A stretch of 64,000 bases of DNA, from assembly GCA_014872785.1 (NCBI GenBank), contig WKFJ01000056.1, positions 1 to 64,000 of the forward strand, read 5' to 3'. A program made the translations under genes and the position numbers. Positions 8,158 to 16,831 of this stretch are shown here, piece by piece. The stretch comes from Alteromonadaceae bacterium (GTDB taxonomy: Bacteria; Pseudomonadota; Gammaproteobacteria; Enterobacterales; Alteromonadaceae). The notes under the pieces were generated by a model. It did not search any database. It saw only the letters and a list, made by a program, of their open reading frames with translations, and had not been told where the DNA came from. How positions within the stretch are numbered: the first letter of the stretch is position 1; each line of letters starts with the position of its first letter.

Positions 8158-9240
8158 TTAAAACATAAGTGGCGTGTGAGTTAACGTTGGGTCATGTCCC
8201 ACGATGTTGTAATCATGGTACGCATCGACTCGCGCTGACGCCGGATAGTATACTCCCGAATCGTTAAGTTCACGATTGGTGGTTTGCAGTATACCATTTT
8301 TTACTGCTGTGCCGGTGACAGTAAGTGGTGCGGTTTCGCTGATCAGCGTACCCGGAAAAACAAAGCGATTGGTATAGGCAGGTTGCAAACTAAACAGTGT
8401 GTCGATGTCTCGCACCAGCCTGCCTTTTGTCACACCATAGCGGTAAGTCTGTGTCCATTTTTCTGGGTGGCCTTTTTCTGGCACGATGAATCTGCATCCT
8501 TCATTGTCAGACATTGGCAGCAAAAACTTGTATAAGAAGCGCATACGTTTTTTCAATGGCCAATCAAACATGACTTGGTCGTGGCAATAGCCAGCGTCAG
8601 TAACATAGAGATTTTGGCCATCAAAGAAACCTTCAAACAACGCGCCTCGAAAACCGTCAAGGCGAGATAACGTTTGCAAAAAGACGCGACTGCGGCCTGT
8701 TATTAGGTTTTCTCCCTGTAGCGGTGAGCCAGCATCGTGACTGTCGATTATTCTGCAATCGCCATCGGCGGTAACAAGTGCATAAACGTGTAGCCCCGCC
8801 GGAATAGCTTGATGGCACAGGTGTTCACTTTGTAAGTGGTGTTTGGCGAAAAATGTCTGCCCTTTTTCATGTTCGATGCGGTGAGACAAAAAGACGTTGT
8901 CCAATATATCAACACGAGGCGCACTGAATTCGTCGATGACATCGAATCCTTCTTGCTCCTCAATGGTGAGGATTTCGTCCATTTTATCTTTTGCAAATAA
9001 ACGATCCTCGTACGTTCCCACATCTGGCACAAAGGACGCGCAAAATTGGTTTAATCGTTGCCCAATGCGCATCACACCCACAAAATATTGATTGTCTGCG
9101 GACTGGCGGATCACCACGCGGGATAGTCGAGGTGCAAAATTCCCTTCTTTGAATAGCTCCACATACTCAATAATATCGGGCGTCATATAAGGGCGGAATT
9201 GCTCCCGCGCGTCCCGTAACTGTCTATCCCGCTTTAACAC
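8158..9240 (-). CDS. Hypothetical protein, possibly a degenerate nucleotidyltransferase
   Basis: 360 residues starting with GTG at 9240 directly after the upstream stop; the GAGGAA in the preceding coding sequence is the ribosome site, so the two genes are translationally coupled. A segment near residues 200-240 (FEGFFDGQNLYV, then FDWPLKKRMRFL) resembles the region around motif III/IIIa of ATP-dependent ligases, but no KxDG motif is visible. I therefore leave the function open. Confidence 0.6.
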   Translation of the reverse strand: MLKRDRQLRDAREQFRPYMTPDIIEYVELFKEGNFAPRLSRVVIRQSADNQYFVGVMRIGQRLNQFCASFVPDVGTYEDRLFAKDKMDEILTIEEQEGFDVIDEFSAPRVDILDNVFLSHRIEHEKGQTFFAKHHLQSEHLCHQAIPAGLHVYALVTADGDCRIIDSHDAGSPLQGENLITGRSRVFLQTLSRLDGFRGALFEGFFDGQNLYVTDAGYCHDQVMFDWPLKKRMRFLYKFLLPMSDNEGCRFIVPEKGHPEKWTQTYRYGVTKGRLVRDIDTLFSLQPAYTNRFVFPGTLISETAPLTVTGTAVKNGILQTTNRELNDSGVYYPASARVDAYHDYNIVGHDPTLTHTPLMF

Positions 9241-10164
9241 TTAGCCAAATTCCTCGTCTTCATTTTCACTGTAAGCATACAATGGGGCGTTGACTGCGCT
9301 AGCTGCTGGTTCGCGTGCGATTGGTGTTTCATTGGATGAGACCACTTCAAGCGACGGGCGCGTCAGTGCTTTTTGAGATTTACGTTCCAACGCATTGAAC
9401 TTAAATGTTTTGGTTGCCACCACTTTGCCAAATCGGTTGTAAAACTTATTGTCCGTGATGGCATTATGGTCGTATCGTTCGACATGCCAGTTTTTTAGCT
9501 GCTCCAAAATGCCCACTTGGTTTTCACCAAGCGCAGGCTCTAGCGATAGAAATACGCTCTCGTCCATCAGTCGGCGGTATAACGCCACAAGGTAAACATC
9601 ACGCCACTGGTTATCATCAAATGGATTGATGCCACCAAAAAACGTATCGATGTGAGTGGTTTTGACGGCGTTTAATTCATCTTCATTCAGTAAGACTGAA
9701 AATGCCAAATCACCTTCGATACTGCCGTTTAGATAAGCAAGCGTAATTGCTGCATCATTGTCTGTTAGCGGTGAGTGCTGCACATGACGGTCACTTCCTT
9801 GCGTCTCAAAAACATCCCCTTTTCTAACAAAGTGCTGCTCGCTGAGCGTCACTGCTTTTTTCGCAGTGATCACCATGCGATAAAAATCGGCGCTGATATG
9901 TGCGATTGCCTCAAATTGTAGGGCATCTGGACTCAGTACGGGCAAAATAGACACATAGTTAAAAAACTGCTTAGCGGTCAGTGGAATGGTGTTGAACAGG
10001 CGCGTTAGTTCATCAGTAATGACTTTTTCATTCACGTCTTGTAGTGTGATAAAACCGCCTTCGTAGATACCTTTTTTCGCCAGTTGCACCGCCAGCCATT
10101 GATTAATGCTTTTGTGATGGTTGACGCCAAACTGTTGTGTGAGCATTGAAATAACCGAATGCAT
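9241..10164 (-). CDS. Possible RecT-like single-strand annealing protein (second copy)
   Basis: 307 residues, ATG at 10164 with GGAG 8-9 nt upstream. Residues around 105-185 have the RecT-like succession: a strand with GDVFE, an HSPL after it, an AYLNG strand, then NEDELNAVK. This parallels the segments D-x-F, H-x-P, Y-x-K and E-I-x-x-V of RecT family proteins. The C-terminal 60 residues are low complexity and acidic. It follows a clearer RecT-like gene at 10178. The similarity is by eye and needs a profile search. Confidence 0.4.
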   Translation of the reverse strand: MHSVISMLTQQFGVNHHKSINQWLAVQLAKKGIYEGGFITLQDVNEKVITDELTRLFNTIPLTAKQFFNYVSILPVLSPDALQFEAIAHISADFYRMVITAKKAVTLSEQHFVRKGDVFETQGSDRHVQHSPLTDNDAAITLAYLNGSIEGDLAFSVLLNEDELNAVKTTHIDTFFGGINPFDDNQWRDVYLVALYRRLMDESVFLSLEPALGENQVGILEQLKNWHVERYDHNAITDNKFYNRFGKVVATKTFKFNALERKSQKALTRPSLEVVSSNETPIAREPAASAVNAPLYAYSENEDEEFG

Positions 10165-10177
10165 TGTAAGTTGCTCC

Positions 10178-10975
10178 TTATGCGTTAGCGCTTTGTTGTA
10201 ACTCGGTTTCTAAAATAGCCGCTAGATTGGGTGATACGTTCACTGTGTTTGTAGTGTTGTTTTCTTCTCCTTCTAACGTCATTGTGTCATTGCGAGAAAA
10301 TAGGTGTTGATACTCTCGAAATGCCATTCTAAACGTCACAATTCGTAAGCAGCGGTCACGCCACGCGGTGTTGTATAGGCTGTCAGTAGGTTGGCCACCG
10401 AAATCGGCGATCATCTTTAGGTTCATTTCCACCACGGCCATCAGTTCTTCAGCGCTGACTTTGTAACAGATGACAGAGCCATCTTTTAAAGTGAACACAG
10501 TAAAGCCGCACACAATATTAGTGTTTTGATTGCGACCGTTACTGGCAAAGCTAGGGCGCATTTCAGAGCCCAGCCATGTAAACGAATCTGACTCATAGAC
10601 GATTTGAGTGCTATGGATACGAATATCTGGGCAAGCGGCGACCAATCGATGCATACCGCGATAACGCAAAATACTCGCCACCGCGGGACGCTTATCTTCA
10701 GTTAGATACCCTTTGAGTAAAATTTCCTTCGCATTGGGGTCGAAATTCAATCCATCATTGGCAATGCTTAAAACGCGTTTTCGCAATTCATCAGAAGGGG
10801 CACAACTGACATGCACAGAACCATCTGTGGTCTCTTCTGCCAACATATTAAATAGGTGGTTGTACTGCTCTTCTGCTTTATGCTCTTTAAATCCATTGTT
10901 GAGATAAGCGGCAATAAATGTCGTCTTGAAGTGTGTATCTCGATAAAGCTCTACAAGTCGTTCACGATTAATCAT
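10178..10975 (-). CDS. RecT-like single-strand annealing recombinase
   Basis: 265 residues from the ATG at 10975 (AAGAGA upstream); a TTG at 11011 is a weaker alternative. Residues about 95-190 carry the RecT hallmarks: LRYRGMHRL, a QIVYESDSF strand, a basic/proline RPSF segment, a GFTVFTLKDG strand and AEELMAVV. RecT proteins anneal complementary single strands and partner an exonuclease; a RecE-like gene is divergent at 11223. It is the first gene of a leftward operon running to 7268. Confidence 0.7.
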   Translation of the reverse strand: MINRERLVELYRDTHFKTTFIAAYLNNGFKEHKAEEQYNHLFNMLAEETTDGSVHVSCAPSDELRKRVLSIANDGLNFDPNAKEILLKGYLTEDKRPAVASILRYRGMHRLVAACPDIRIHSTQIVYESDSFTWLGSEMRPSFASNGRNQNTNIVCGFTVFTLKDGSVICYKVSAEELMAVVEMNLKMIADFGGQPTDSLYNTAWRDRCLRIVTFRMAFREYQHLFSRNDTMTLEGEENNTTNTVNVSPNLAAILETELQQSANA

Positions 10976-11222
10976 GTCTGTTGTCTCTTGGTTGTGTCGA
11001 TACGTAAACAATACGCCAGTGCGCTTATCGCGTAACTAAACGGTTAAATCGACTAATGTCAGACTTTGACAATGAAGTAAACCGCGCTGAAAGCCCTAAA
11101 AATAAAGGGGGTGACGATTTATTGCGGTAAGAATAATCGGTGGTGTTTTGCCGATTACCATTAAGTGGCGCGGATGTGAAAATGCGGTGTAATGGACTTA
11201 TCGCAACCACGGAGAACCTGCA

Positions 11223-12392
11223 ATGGCATTGGCATTAGCTACCGAAACAACGAGCACACCCATATTTTCAAATTGGGTCGAGCGGGCGCTTCCTGCATAT
11301 GACAGTGAAGGAAAACCACGATTTTTTGAGGATGATGGTGAAACACTGATTGAAGGTATTTATCTGGACATGCCAAACGATGTATACCACGCGTTGCCTG
11401 CATTATCGTCTTCGAAGTTAAAGACATTCTTGGTATCACCGGCGCACTATTATCGCTCGTATCTTTCTGCAATAACGCGCAAGCGCACAAATGAACAAAA
11501 AAACACATTGGATGCCGGAACGCATTCACACACTCTGATACTGGAGCCGCAAGGCTATTACCAAACCTTTTCTAGAGATGTAGTCAAAAGCGATTTTCCT
11601 GACGCGTACTCGTCTGATGTATCCATCAAAGAAGCATTAAAAGAGTACTTGGAATCTGAGGCAAACGCAGAATATGAGGCGCAGCTGGCGGCCTATAAAA
11701 AAGGCGATAGCACCACCCAACCGAAGAAAAAAAGAGTGACGGTGCCATCGGATATCAACAAAGTGATGGATATGTTATTAACGTATGAGCCTTCGGCGAC
11801 ATTCTTTCGAGTGCTACTCGAGGAGCATCGCAACAAGCAAGGTGCAAAAGGCACGCGAATCTACGAAGGCGAGGAGGTGGTGACTTATGGCGGAAAAATC
11901 CCTGTTGATGCGGTCGTGTGGGAAGATGCTCACCGCGTAGCCAAAACGACGCGTGACCATGATGAGGCGGACGCCTATTTTCAGTATGGCTTGCCAGAAG
12001 TGGCAATGATTGCACGTTGTCCACGCACTGGCATGATGCTTAAAGTGAAATTTGACTGGCTGCGTTTTGACGATGAAGCGGTGGACATGAAAACCACTCG
12101 AAGTACCAATCCGGTTAGTTTCAAACACCAAATAGAAGACCTGCACTACGATTTGCAGCAAGAATTTTATAAATATGTCGCGAGCCTTTTGGATGTTATG
12201 ATTAATAATTTTACCTTTGTAGCCACTGAATACCGAGAAGCGGATATTTGTCAGCCGTTCCAGTTACCAGAGCGCATGGTGATCAAAGCCAAGCGCACGA
12301 TGGTTAAAGCATTGGATGAGATGAAGCAGTGTATTGACACACAAAACTGGTATGGATGGTCAAAAGAGGATTGCACGTTTGTGTTCGAGTAA
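11223..12392 (+). CDS. RecE-like exonuclease (PD-(D/E)xK)
   Basis: 389 residues. The N-terminal part has the RecE C-domain hallmark of a DMPNDVYHALPALSSSKLK-type segment near 49-67, then a SPAHYY and GTHSHTLILEP (H103). The nuclease core shows D278 (FDWLR) and D288-x-K290 (VDMKTT). GAGAA lies 6-7 nt before the ATG. Such enzymes digest 5' ends to leave single strands for a RecT protein, and RecT-like genes are encoded divergently at 10178 and possibly 9241. Together with SSB at 16832 they form a Red-like recombination set. Confidence 0.8.
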   Translation: MALALATETTSTPIFSNWVERALPAYDSEGKPRFFEDDGETLIEGIYLDMPNDVYHALPALSSSKLKTFLVSPAHYYRSYLSAITRKRTNEQKNTLDAGTHSHTLILEPQGYYQTFSRDVVKSDFPDAYSSDVSIKEALKEYLESEANAEYEAQLAAYKKGDSTTQPKKKRVTVPSDINKVMDMLLTYEPSATFFRVLLEEHRNKQGAKGTRIYEGEEVVTYGGKIPVDAVVWEDAHRVAKTTRDHDEADAYFQYGLPEVAMIARCPRTGMMLKVKFDWLRFDDEAVDMKTTRSTNPVSFKHQIEDLHYDLQQEFYKYVASLLDVMINNFTFVATEYREADICQPFQLPERMVIKAKRTMVKALDEMKQCIDTQNWYGWSKEDCTFVFE

Positions 12393-12397
12393 TCACG

Positions 12398-12457
12398 CTA
12401 GACCTGCGTAATCACGGTGGTCTAGCGGCCAAATGGCAACTAACGGTTTGATATGAT
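12398..12457 (+). promoter_or_regulatory. Activator-type promoter: 28-bp dyad plus -10
   Basis: Dyad 12398-12425 with perfect outer halves CTAGACC and GGTCTAG separated by 14 nt. TATGAT at 12452-12457 follows after 26 nt. It starts the transcript of the lipoprotein and YdjM-like genes. Confidence 0.85.
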
Positions 12458-12485
12458 TTTACGACTTTACTGAGGAAGATGTTTC

Positions 12486-13265
12486 ATGAAGAAATTGACT
12501 ATCGCAGCTTTAACATTAGCAGCGCTTTTATCTGGATGTTCGTCCAGCCCCAATCAAGAATTGCTTGATAAAATCGCGGCACTTGAGGAGCAAAAACGGG
12601 AAATTCAAGAAGACCGAGAAGAGCTTGCACAAGACCGTCTTGAGGAAGAGGTGGACGAGGTCCCGGATTGGGTGTTGGAGCCACCACAACCAGATGCAAC
12701 TGGTTTCTATGGTGTGGGTGTCGCTAAATCTAATCTTCTTTCACACGGTTTGAAAGCGGCACGTCTGCAGGCAAGTTTCGATTTGGCAAAGATGTACAAG
12801 CAGGAGTTATCTGGCTCTGAGCGAGCGTTTGAGCGCGGCGATGCTGAAGGTAATGTCAGTTCACAAACTACGTTTTTAATTGATAACTTGGTGCGGTCTG
12901 TTCCGGTGGTGGGTTATCAGATCATCGAGCAAAAAGTGGTACCGATGCGCGGTGTAAATAATGTCTATGTGCTGCTTAAGTTGCCGTATGAAGAGTTCAA
13001 CAAAGTGTTGTTACAGGAAAAGGCCAAAACAATGGATCAAACTGTGCAAGCGGCATTTGATGACTTAGAGCGTCGACTTGATAAACGTCGTGCACAAGCG
13101 CAAGAGGACGAGCAACGTCAATTTGACCGCGAGCAAGAGGCGTTACAGCGCCGTGCGGATATCATCAATGACTCTACTGAAACCAACAAAGTAAAGACCT
13201 CGGCTAAGGCGCCAGAGTCTCCTCTTAATATTCCTATTAACGCCTTAAATAAGGGTACGATTTAA
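12486..13265 (+). CDS. LPP20-family lipoprotein
   Basis: 259 residues with GAGGAAG 8 nt before the ATG. A lipoprotein signal ends at the lipobox LLSGC (C18). A charged coiled-coil stretch (about 25-55, rich in Glu/Arg) precedes an LPP20-like domain that begins PDWVLEPP and contains YGVGVAKSN and a regularly spaced Ala/Leu helix. A second charged helix (about 185-225) is near the C-terminus. Probably an outer-membrane lipoprotein; its role in the element is unknown. It is expressed from the dyad promoter at 12398. Confidence 0.75.
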   Translation: MKKLTIAALTLAALLSGCSSSPNQELLDKIAALEEQKREIQEDREELAQDRLEEEVDEVPDWVLEPPQPDATGFYGVGVAKSNLLSHGLKAARLQASFDLAKMYKQELSGSERAFERGDAEGNVSSQTTFLIDNLVRSVPVVGYQIIEQKVVPMRGVNNVYVLLKLPYEEFNKVLLQEKAKTMDQTVQAAFDDLERRLDKRRAQAQEDEQRQFDREQEALQRRADIINDSTETNKVKTSAKAPESPLNIPINALNKGTI

Positions 13266-13266
13266 G

Positions 13267-13767
13267 ATGATGTTACCCGGCCATCTATTAGTGGCCAGTG
13301 CGGGGGTTTTGGTCATTAAAGCCCCTTATCTTACCGGTTGGGACGCGATTGACGCGACGATGCTATTGCAGTGGAGTCTTGTTTTAGTGGGCTCGGTGTT
13401 GCCTGACATTGATCACCCCAAGAGCTTTATTGGTAGACGGTTTCCGGTCATAAGTTGGCCGCTGAGATTAATACTTGGGCACCGTGGGCAGCGTTTTAGT
13501 TTATTACCCAGAGGCCTCACGCATTCGCTGTTGGCGATTGTGGCGCTTCTTGTTTTAAATCAAAGTGTCGGTAACCCGTGGTTGAATTGGCTGATTGTCG
13601 GGTATGCACTTCACTTAGTCGGTGACTTCCTAACGCCCTCTGGAATTCCACTTTTCTGGCCGTTGGGAAGAGATATTCGCGCACCATTAGTTGCCAATAC
13701 CAATTCGATGGGTGAATGGGTGTTATCTATCGGTGCATTCGCCGGTGCGGTTGTTTATGCCTTTTAG
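13267..13767 (+). CDS. YdjM-like inner-membrane metal-dependent hydrolase family protein
   Basis: 166 residues, four or so membrane segments. The conserved pieces of the YdjM (DUF457) family are present: GHLLV at the start, LPDIDHP near residue 47, RGLTHS near 83 and HLVGDFLTPSG near 117. The conserved His and Asp residues could bind a metal. It starts 1 nt after the previous stop, so it is co-expressed with the lipoprotein. Relatives occur on phages and conjugative elements; the substrate is not known. Confidence 0.8.
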   Translation: MMLPGHLLVASAGVLVIKAPYLTGWDAIDATMLLQWSLVLVGSVLPDIDHPKSFIGRRFPVISWPLRLILGHRGQRFSLLPRGLTHSLLAIVALLVLNQSVGNPWLNWLIVGYALHLVGDFLTPSGIPLFWPLGRDIRAPLVANTNSMGEWVLSIGAFAGAVVYAF

Positions 13768-13891
13768 CTGAGAAGCAAAATATTGAAAAATATCAAAAAA
13801 GAGTTTCATAACCTATCTAGGGACACAGCAAAAAAATTGCTGAAACATTGTATGGCGTTTAGTCGTTAATGCTCAACAGACAAAAAAATCA

Positions 13892-13903
13892 GGCATTAAT
13901 GCC
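13892..13903. repeat. 12-bp perfect palindrome
   Basis: GGCATTAATGCC, a perfect dyad about 40 nt before the small gene at 13944. A partial copy (GTTAATGCTC) lies at about 13864. A 6-bp hairpin (CAGCAA/TTGCTG) at 13826-13842 is in the same gap. Could be an operator for the Cro-like repressor encoded just downstream, but this is a guess. Confidence 0.35.
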
Positions 13904-13943
13904 CAATAAATATTAACAATCAGACAATAACAGGGGTTCAATT

Positions 13944-14180
13944 GTGAGCGAATTTTTTAAAGTTGCAGGCGTCATGGGCGCATTATTTGCGTTAAGTCTA
14001 TCCATACCGGCGATGATCACCAACGTGGAACAGTCTGCTAGGATAAGTCATTTAGAAAATCAGATTTACCACCTAAGCAATCAGCAGTTTGAGTGCCCTA
14101 AGAATTTTAGATTGGAAGAGTCCCAACAGCAGCACGAAAAAGTGGTGAGATGCGTCAAAATCGAAAGAAATAAGTTGTGA
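13944..14180 (+). CDS. Small secreted or membrane-anchored protein
   Basis: 78 residues starting with GTG at 13944; AGGGG lies 7 nt upstream. Residues 7-25 are hydrophobic and form a signal anchor. The rest is polar with a short coiled-coil like helix and two cysteines (C52 and C71). No family recognised. Confidence 0.6.
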   Translation: MSEFFKVAGVMGALFALSLSIPAMITNVEQSARISHLENQIYHLSNQQFECPKNFRLEESQQQHEKVVRCVKIERNKL

Positions 14181-14303
14181 TAGTCAATGCCTGCAAAGTA
14201 CACAGGTTTCCGTGCTGAATCTTAGAATCATTAAAAACATGCCGCCAAGCAAACTTACAGGGGGATTATCAACGCCACTTTAAAATTTGTTGGAGAATTT
14301 GAG

Positions 14304-14735
14304 TTGAGTTACTTAAAAAAACTGAGAAAAACAAAAACTAAACTGACACAAACACAAGTAGCAGATGAATTAGGGGTTTCTCGTGGTTCTGTGGCATTGT
14401 GGGAAAGTGGTCAAAGCAAGCCAAAACAAAACAGATGGCAAGACATAGCCATGATTTATGGGGTCACTTTAAGCAATATTCGAGATGGATTACTTGGTAC
14501 CCATGAGGCGCTTTTGGAAGTACCTCCCAATGAAGATGGCGATGGATTGGAGCACGCCTTATCCGTGTCCAATTTCTATTTGGCGACAAGTAGACTCGGA
14601 CAAACATTGCTAGTCGTTGCAAAAAATATCGGCGGAGCAGAAAAAGCAGCGACAAAAAAGTTAGGAACTGTTGATATTGTCGTTGAGATAAAATACATCT
14701 CGACGGGGTTGCTGGGTCTCGAACAACTTGCGTGA
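14304..14735 (+). CDS. Cro/CI-type helix-turn-helix regulator
   Basis: 143 residues starting with TTG at 14304, with GGAG 8 nt upstream. Residues 14-60 are a clear HTH_3 domain (TQTQVADELGVSRGSVALWESG). The C-terminal half is not a peptidase domain of the LexA/CI kind; it is a small helical region without recognised function. A candidate local repressor for the neighbouring small genes. Confidence 0.8.
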   Translation: MSYLKKLRKTKTKLTQTQVADELGVSRGSVALWESGQSKPKQNRWQDIAMIYGVTLSNIRDGLLGTHEALLEVPPNEDGDGLEHALSVSNFYLATSRLGQTLLVVAKNIGGAEKAATKKLGTVDIVVEIKYISTGLLGLEQLA

Positions 14736-14804
14736 TAACGTTCATAAGCAAGGCTCAAAGTATATGGTTTCACGCTGTTCAGCGGCAATAGCAGGTACAT
14801 AGAT

Positions 14805-14984
14805 GTGATTGGAAAGATATTATTGTGCTTTTGGGGTGTTCTATCGTTATCAATGTTTGCTTATCTTCTTACGGAAGACTTTGGGTTGGCTTTACAAGTG
14901 CCGTCTATTGTTCTTACGCTGCTGGGGTTGGCGGGAGTGATTCTTTTCTTCTTAAAAACACGACTTGATGGAGATATGGACTGA
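14805..14984 (+). CDS. Small two-helix membrane protein (59 aa)
   Basis: Open frame of 59 residues with a GTG start at 14805 and AGG about 9 nt upstream. It reads as two hydrophobic helices (residues about 4-22 and 30-50) separated by TEDFG, with a charged C-terminus LDGDMD. It is the first of a run of three small membrane or secreted proteins. It falls below the usual 60-residue limit. Confidence 0.5.
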   Translation: MIGKILLCFWGVLSLSMFAYLLTEDFGLALQVPSIVLTLLGLAGVILFFLKTRLDGDMD

Positions 14985-15092
14985 AGACGTGTAAAAATTA
15001 TTGAACCGAAATCACTAGATAGCGCAATAAGCTACAATAGCATTTACGGTTAAATAAAATGTTTCTTGATTGAACTAGGGGCGTGTCTAAAT

Positions 15093-15257
15093 ATGGCGAG
15101 ATTCTTTTTGTGTGTGTTCGGGTCATTGATGCTGCTTAACTTCCTGTTTAAATATTCACCGCTTAGTTGGTGGTTAATCCTGGGCATTGTGGCGGTTTAC
15201 AATGGTGTGGTGTTATACATTGGTAAGCACTACGGCGAAGCAATCAGGAGACGATAA
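15093..15257 (+). CDS. Small two-helix membrane protein (54 aa)
   Basis: 54 residues from the ATG at 15093, with AGGGG about 11 nt upstream; a TTG at 15066 would add nine residues. Two transmembrane helices are separated by a SPLSWW turn, with a basic C-terminus. The stop overlaps the next start in TAATG, so translation is coupled. Function unknown. Confidence 0.6.
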   Translation: MARFFLCVFGSLMLLNFLFKYSPLSWWLILGIVAVYNGVVLYIGKHYGEAIRRR

Positions 15258-15541
15258 TGAAACCAGTTAAGTTTTTTGCCTTTATTTTGGCGTTCTACAT
15301 ATTTCTTTCGCAGATCCTGCCAAGAGTTTTTGCACTTACTATTGAAAACGAAAACGCAACTGTTGTGCTACAACATTGCGGTGATGAAGACCAGTTGGAT
15401 TGCCATCAGGTAGAGATTGAGGGAACTTTAAGAACCAGTCCTCTAACGTTAGAGCGCTATGTGGTAAAAAGCGACGGCTCCTCCGTATACTTTAACGAAG
15501 AAAGTATCGCTATAATCTACTACCCAGCGCCAGAGAGTTGA
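15257..15541 (+). CDS. Small secreted protein
   Basis: 94 residues with a signal peptide ending near FALT (residue 27). The mature part of about 67 residues has two cysteines (C41, C49) that could form a disulphide. The ATG overlaps the stop of the preceding membrane protein gene. Convergent with the gene at 15559. No family recognised. Confidence 0.6.
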   Translation: MKPVKFFAFILAFYIFLSQILPRVFALTIENENATVVLQHCGDEDQLDCHQVEIEGTLRTSPLTLERYVVKSDGSSVYFNEESIAIIYYPAPES

Positions 15542-15558
15542 CATTGACTGGAATTTAA

Positions 15559-16449
15559 TTATTCACCGGTAAGAGCATCAGCCTGGTGATAACGCACTTT
15601 TTTCATTATGTAATCGTCATCATTTGTAGAGTGACGCTTTACAACTTTCAGCGTGGGGTGATGTCTCATCACAAAGCTTTCGAGTGCCTCAACCGAAAAT
15701 GATAACTTATAAAATTCAATTTCATTCGGACATAGCTGACCATCATCGTTATGATGTTCATGCCAGTTTTTTGCCTCAGCTTTTTGCTGGCGACACCTAA
15801 AATCTTCAAGATTTTCGTTAGACTGAATCAAGCTGCGAGTGATTTTCTGTTGAATCGTTAGTAAATCGTCATTTCGAGCTTTTTCTCGTCGAAGGCAATA
15901 TTGATAGTGCTTAATAATTTCCAGCAAACGCCCATTAAGATTAGTCTCAAAGCGCTCTTTTTTCCGTCGAGAATTGTACTGTGCATCATACATCTGGGCG
16001 ATAGGCTTAAAGCTTTTGTCTTGTTCTGATATGAGCACGAGCCAATCGGTTAAATCTGTCAGTATATGCTTCTTATAACGCTGACGGTCTGTGGATGTCA
16101 GTTTTATACCAATTTCAAGTAGCGCATATTTAAGCATTTTGAGTGTTTCAGACGGTCTTTGAATGTTGTTGTCAATAATTGAAAATAACTCGTCTTTAGG
16201 TTCCTCTTCGGATCGAACTTGCGCGGTATCTTCAAGTGGTTCTTCAAGCGGTTCTTCAGGTGGTTTATCAAGTGGCTCTTCCGGCGGTATATCGGTGTCA
16301 CCAGTGGTCGAAGAACGACTTGAATTGAAATGTTTTAGTAAGTTTGAAAATTTTCCTAATATCATCTTTGAAAACGCCAATTGGACTATTTGATCCTTGA
16401 TAATCACGGCTATGCCTTTGCAAAAGTCTGCCGAGTAAATTAAAACCAT
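15559..16449 (-). CDS. Hypothetical protein with Pro-Glu repeat
   Basis: Up to 296 residues. Near residues 54-75 is a proline/glutamate repeat (PPEEPL units), followed by a charged mostly helical protein. Neither the ATG at 16449 nor the one at 16365 has a strong ribosome site; the second would remove a hydrophobic 28-residue N-terminus. Last gene of the leftward operon that holds ssb and the RNase HI gene. No family recognised. Confidence 0.6.
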   Translation of the reverse strand: MVLIYSADFCKGIAVIIKDQIVQLAFSKMILGKFSNLLKHFNSSRSSTTGDTDIPPEEPLDKPPEEPLEEPLEDTAQVRSEEEPKDELFSIIDNNIQRPSETLKMLKYALLEIGIKLTSTDRQRYKKHILTDLTDWLVLISEQDKSFKPIAQMYDAQYNSRRKKERFETNLNGRLLEIIKHYQYCLRREKARNDDLLTIQQKITRSLIQSNENLEDFRCRQQKAEAKNWHEHHNDDGQLCPNEIEFYKLSFSVEALESFVMRHHPTLKVVKRHSTNDDDYIMKKVRYHQADALTGE

Positions 16450-16492
16450 TCGACTACGTCAGGCTTTAATTCACCCAGTAACCGCGGCAAGA

Positions 16493-16825
16493 TTAATAAC
16501 ATCCCGCCTGCATACACACACCATGTTTTTTACTGTAACGGAACCCCGAAGCGCATTGCTTAGCAGCTAAAAGCTCTGTACCTGGAATTTGCCCCGTTTC
16601 CTTGATTACTAAGTCTTTTCTGTCTCTCCAAACAATTTCAGTGCTTCGGTGATTGTCATGCAATCTCACAAACGGAGATGTCGAACCTTCGCATTCCATT
16701 TTCTTAACAGTTTTACTGGCCAGCGTCTGTTCGTTATATGACGCGTAGGCTATGTTCGTAAATGTAATGGTGCTGATCGCCAGCACAGCCATAAGTTGGG
16801 TTTTAACGTGTCTTGTAAACATCAA
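16493..16825 (-). CDS. Small secreted protein
   Basis: 110 residues with a signal peptide cleaved near AYA-SYN (residue 28). The mature part has four cysteines, including the terminal MQAGCY. It follows ssb by 6 nt, so it is co-transcribed with it although it must function outside the cytoplasm. No family recognised. Confidence 0.65.
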   Translation of the reverse strand: MMFTRHVKTQLMAVLAISTITFTNIAYASYNEQTLASKTVKKMECEGSTSPFVRLHDNHRSTEIVWRDRKDLVIKETGQIPGTELLAAKQCASGFRYSKKHGVCMQAGCY

Positions 16826-16831
16826 TTGCTC

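Noticed and set aside
11025-11210. 61-codon leftward frame in the recE-recT divergent gap
   Set aside because: No ribosome site and no protein-like pattern; the gap is more likely the divergent promoter region.
11239-12161. Several leftward frames opposite the RecE-like gene
   Set aside because: All are antisense to a well-supported coding region with conserved nuclease motifs.
13826-13842. Rho-independent terminator after the YdjM-like gene
   Set aside because: CAGCAA/TTGCTG forms a short hairpin but no T run follows; left as a minor hairpin only.
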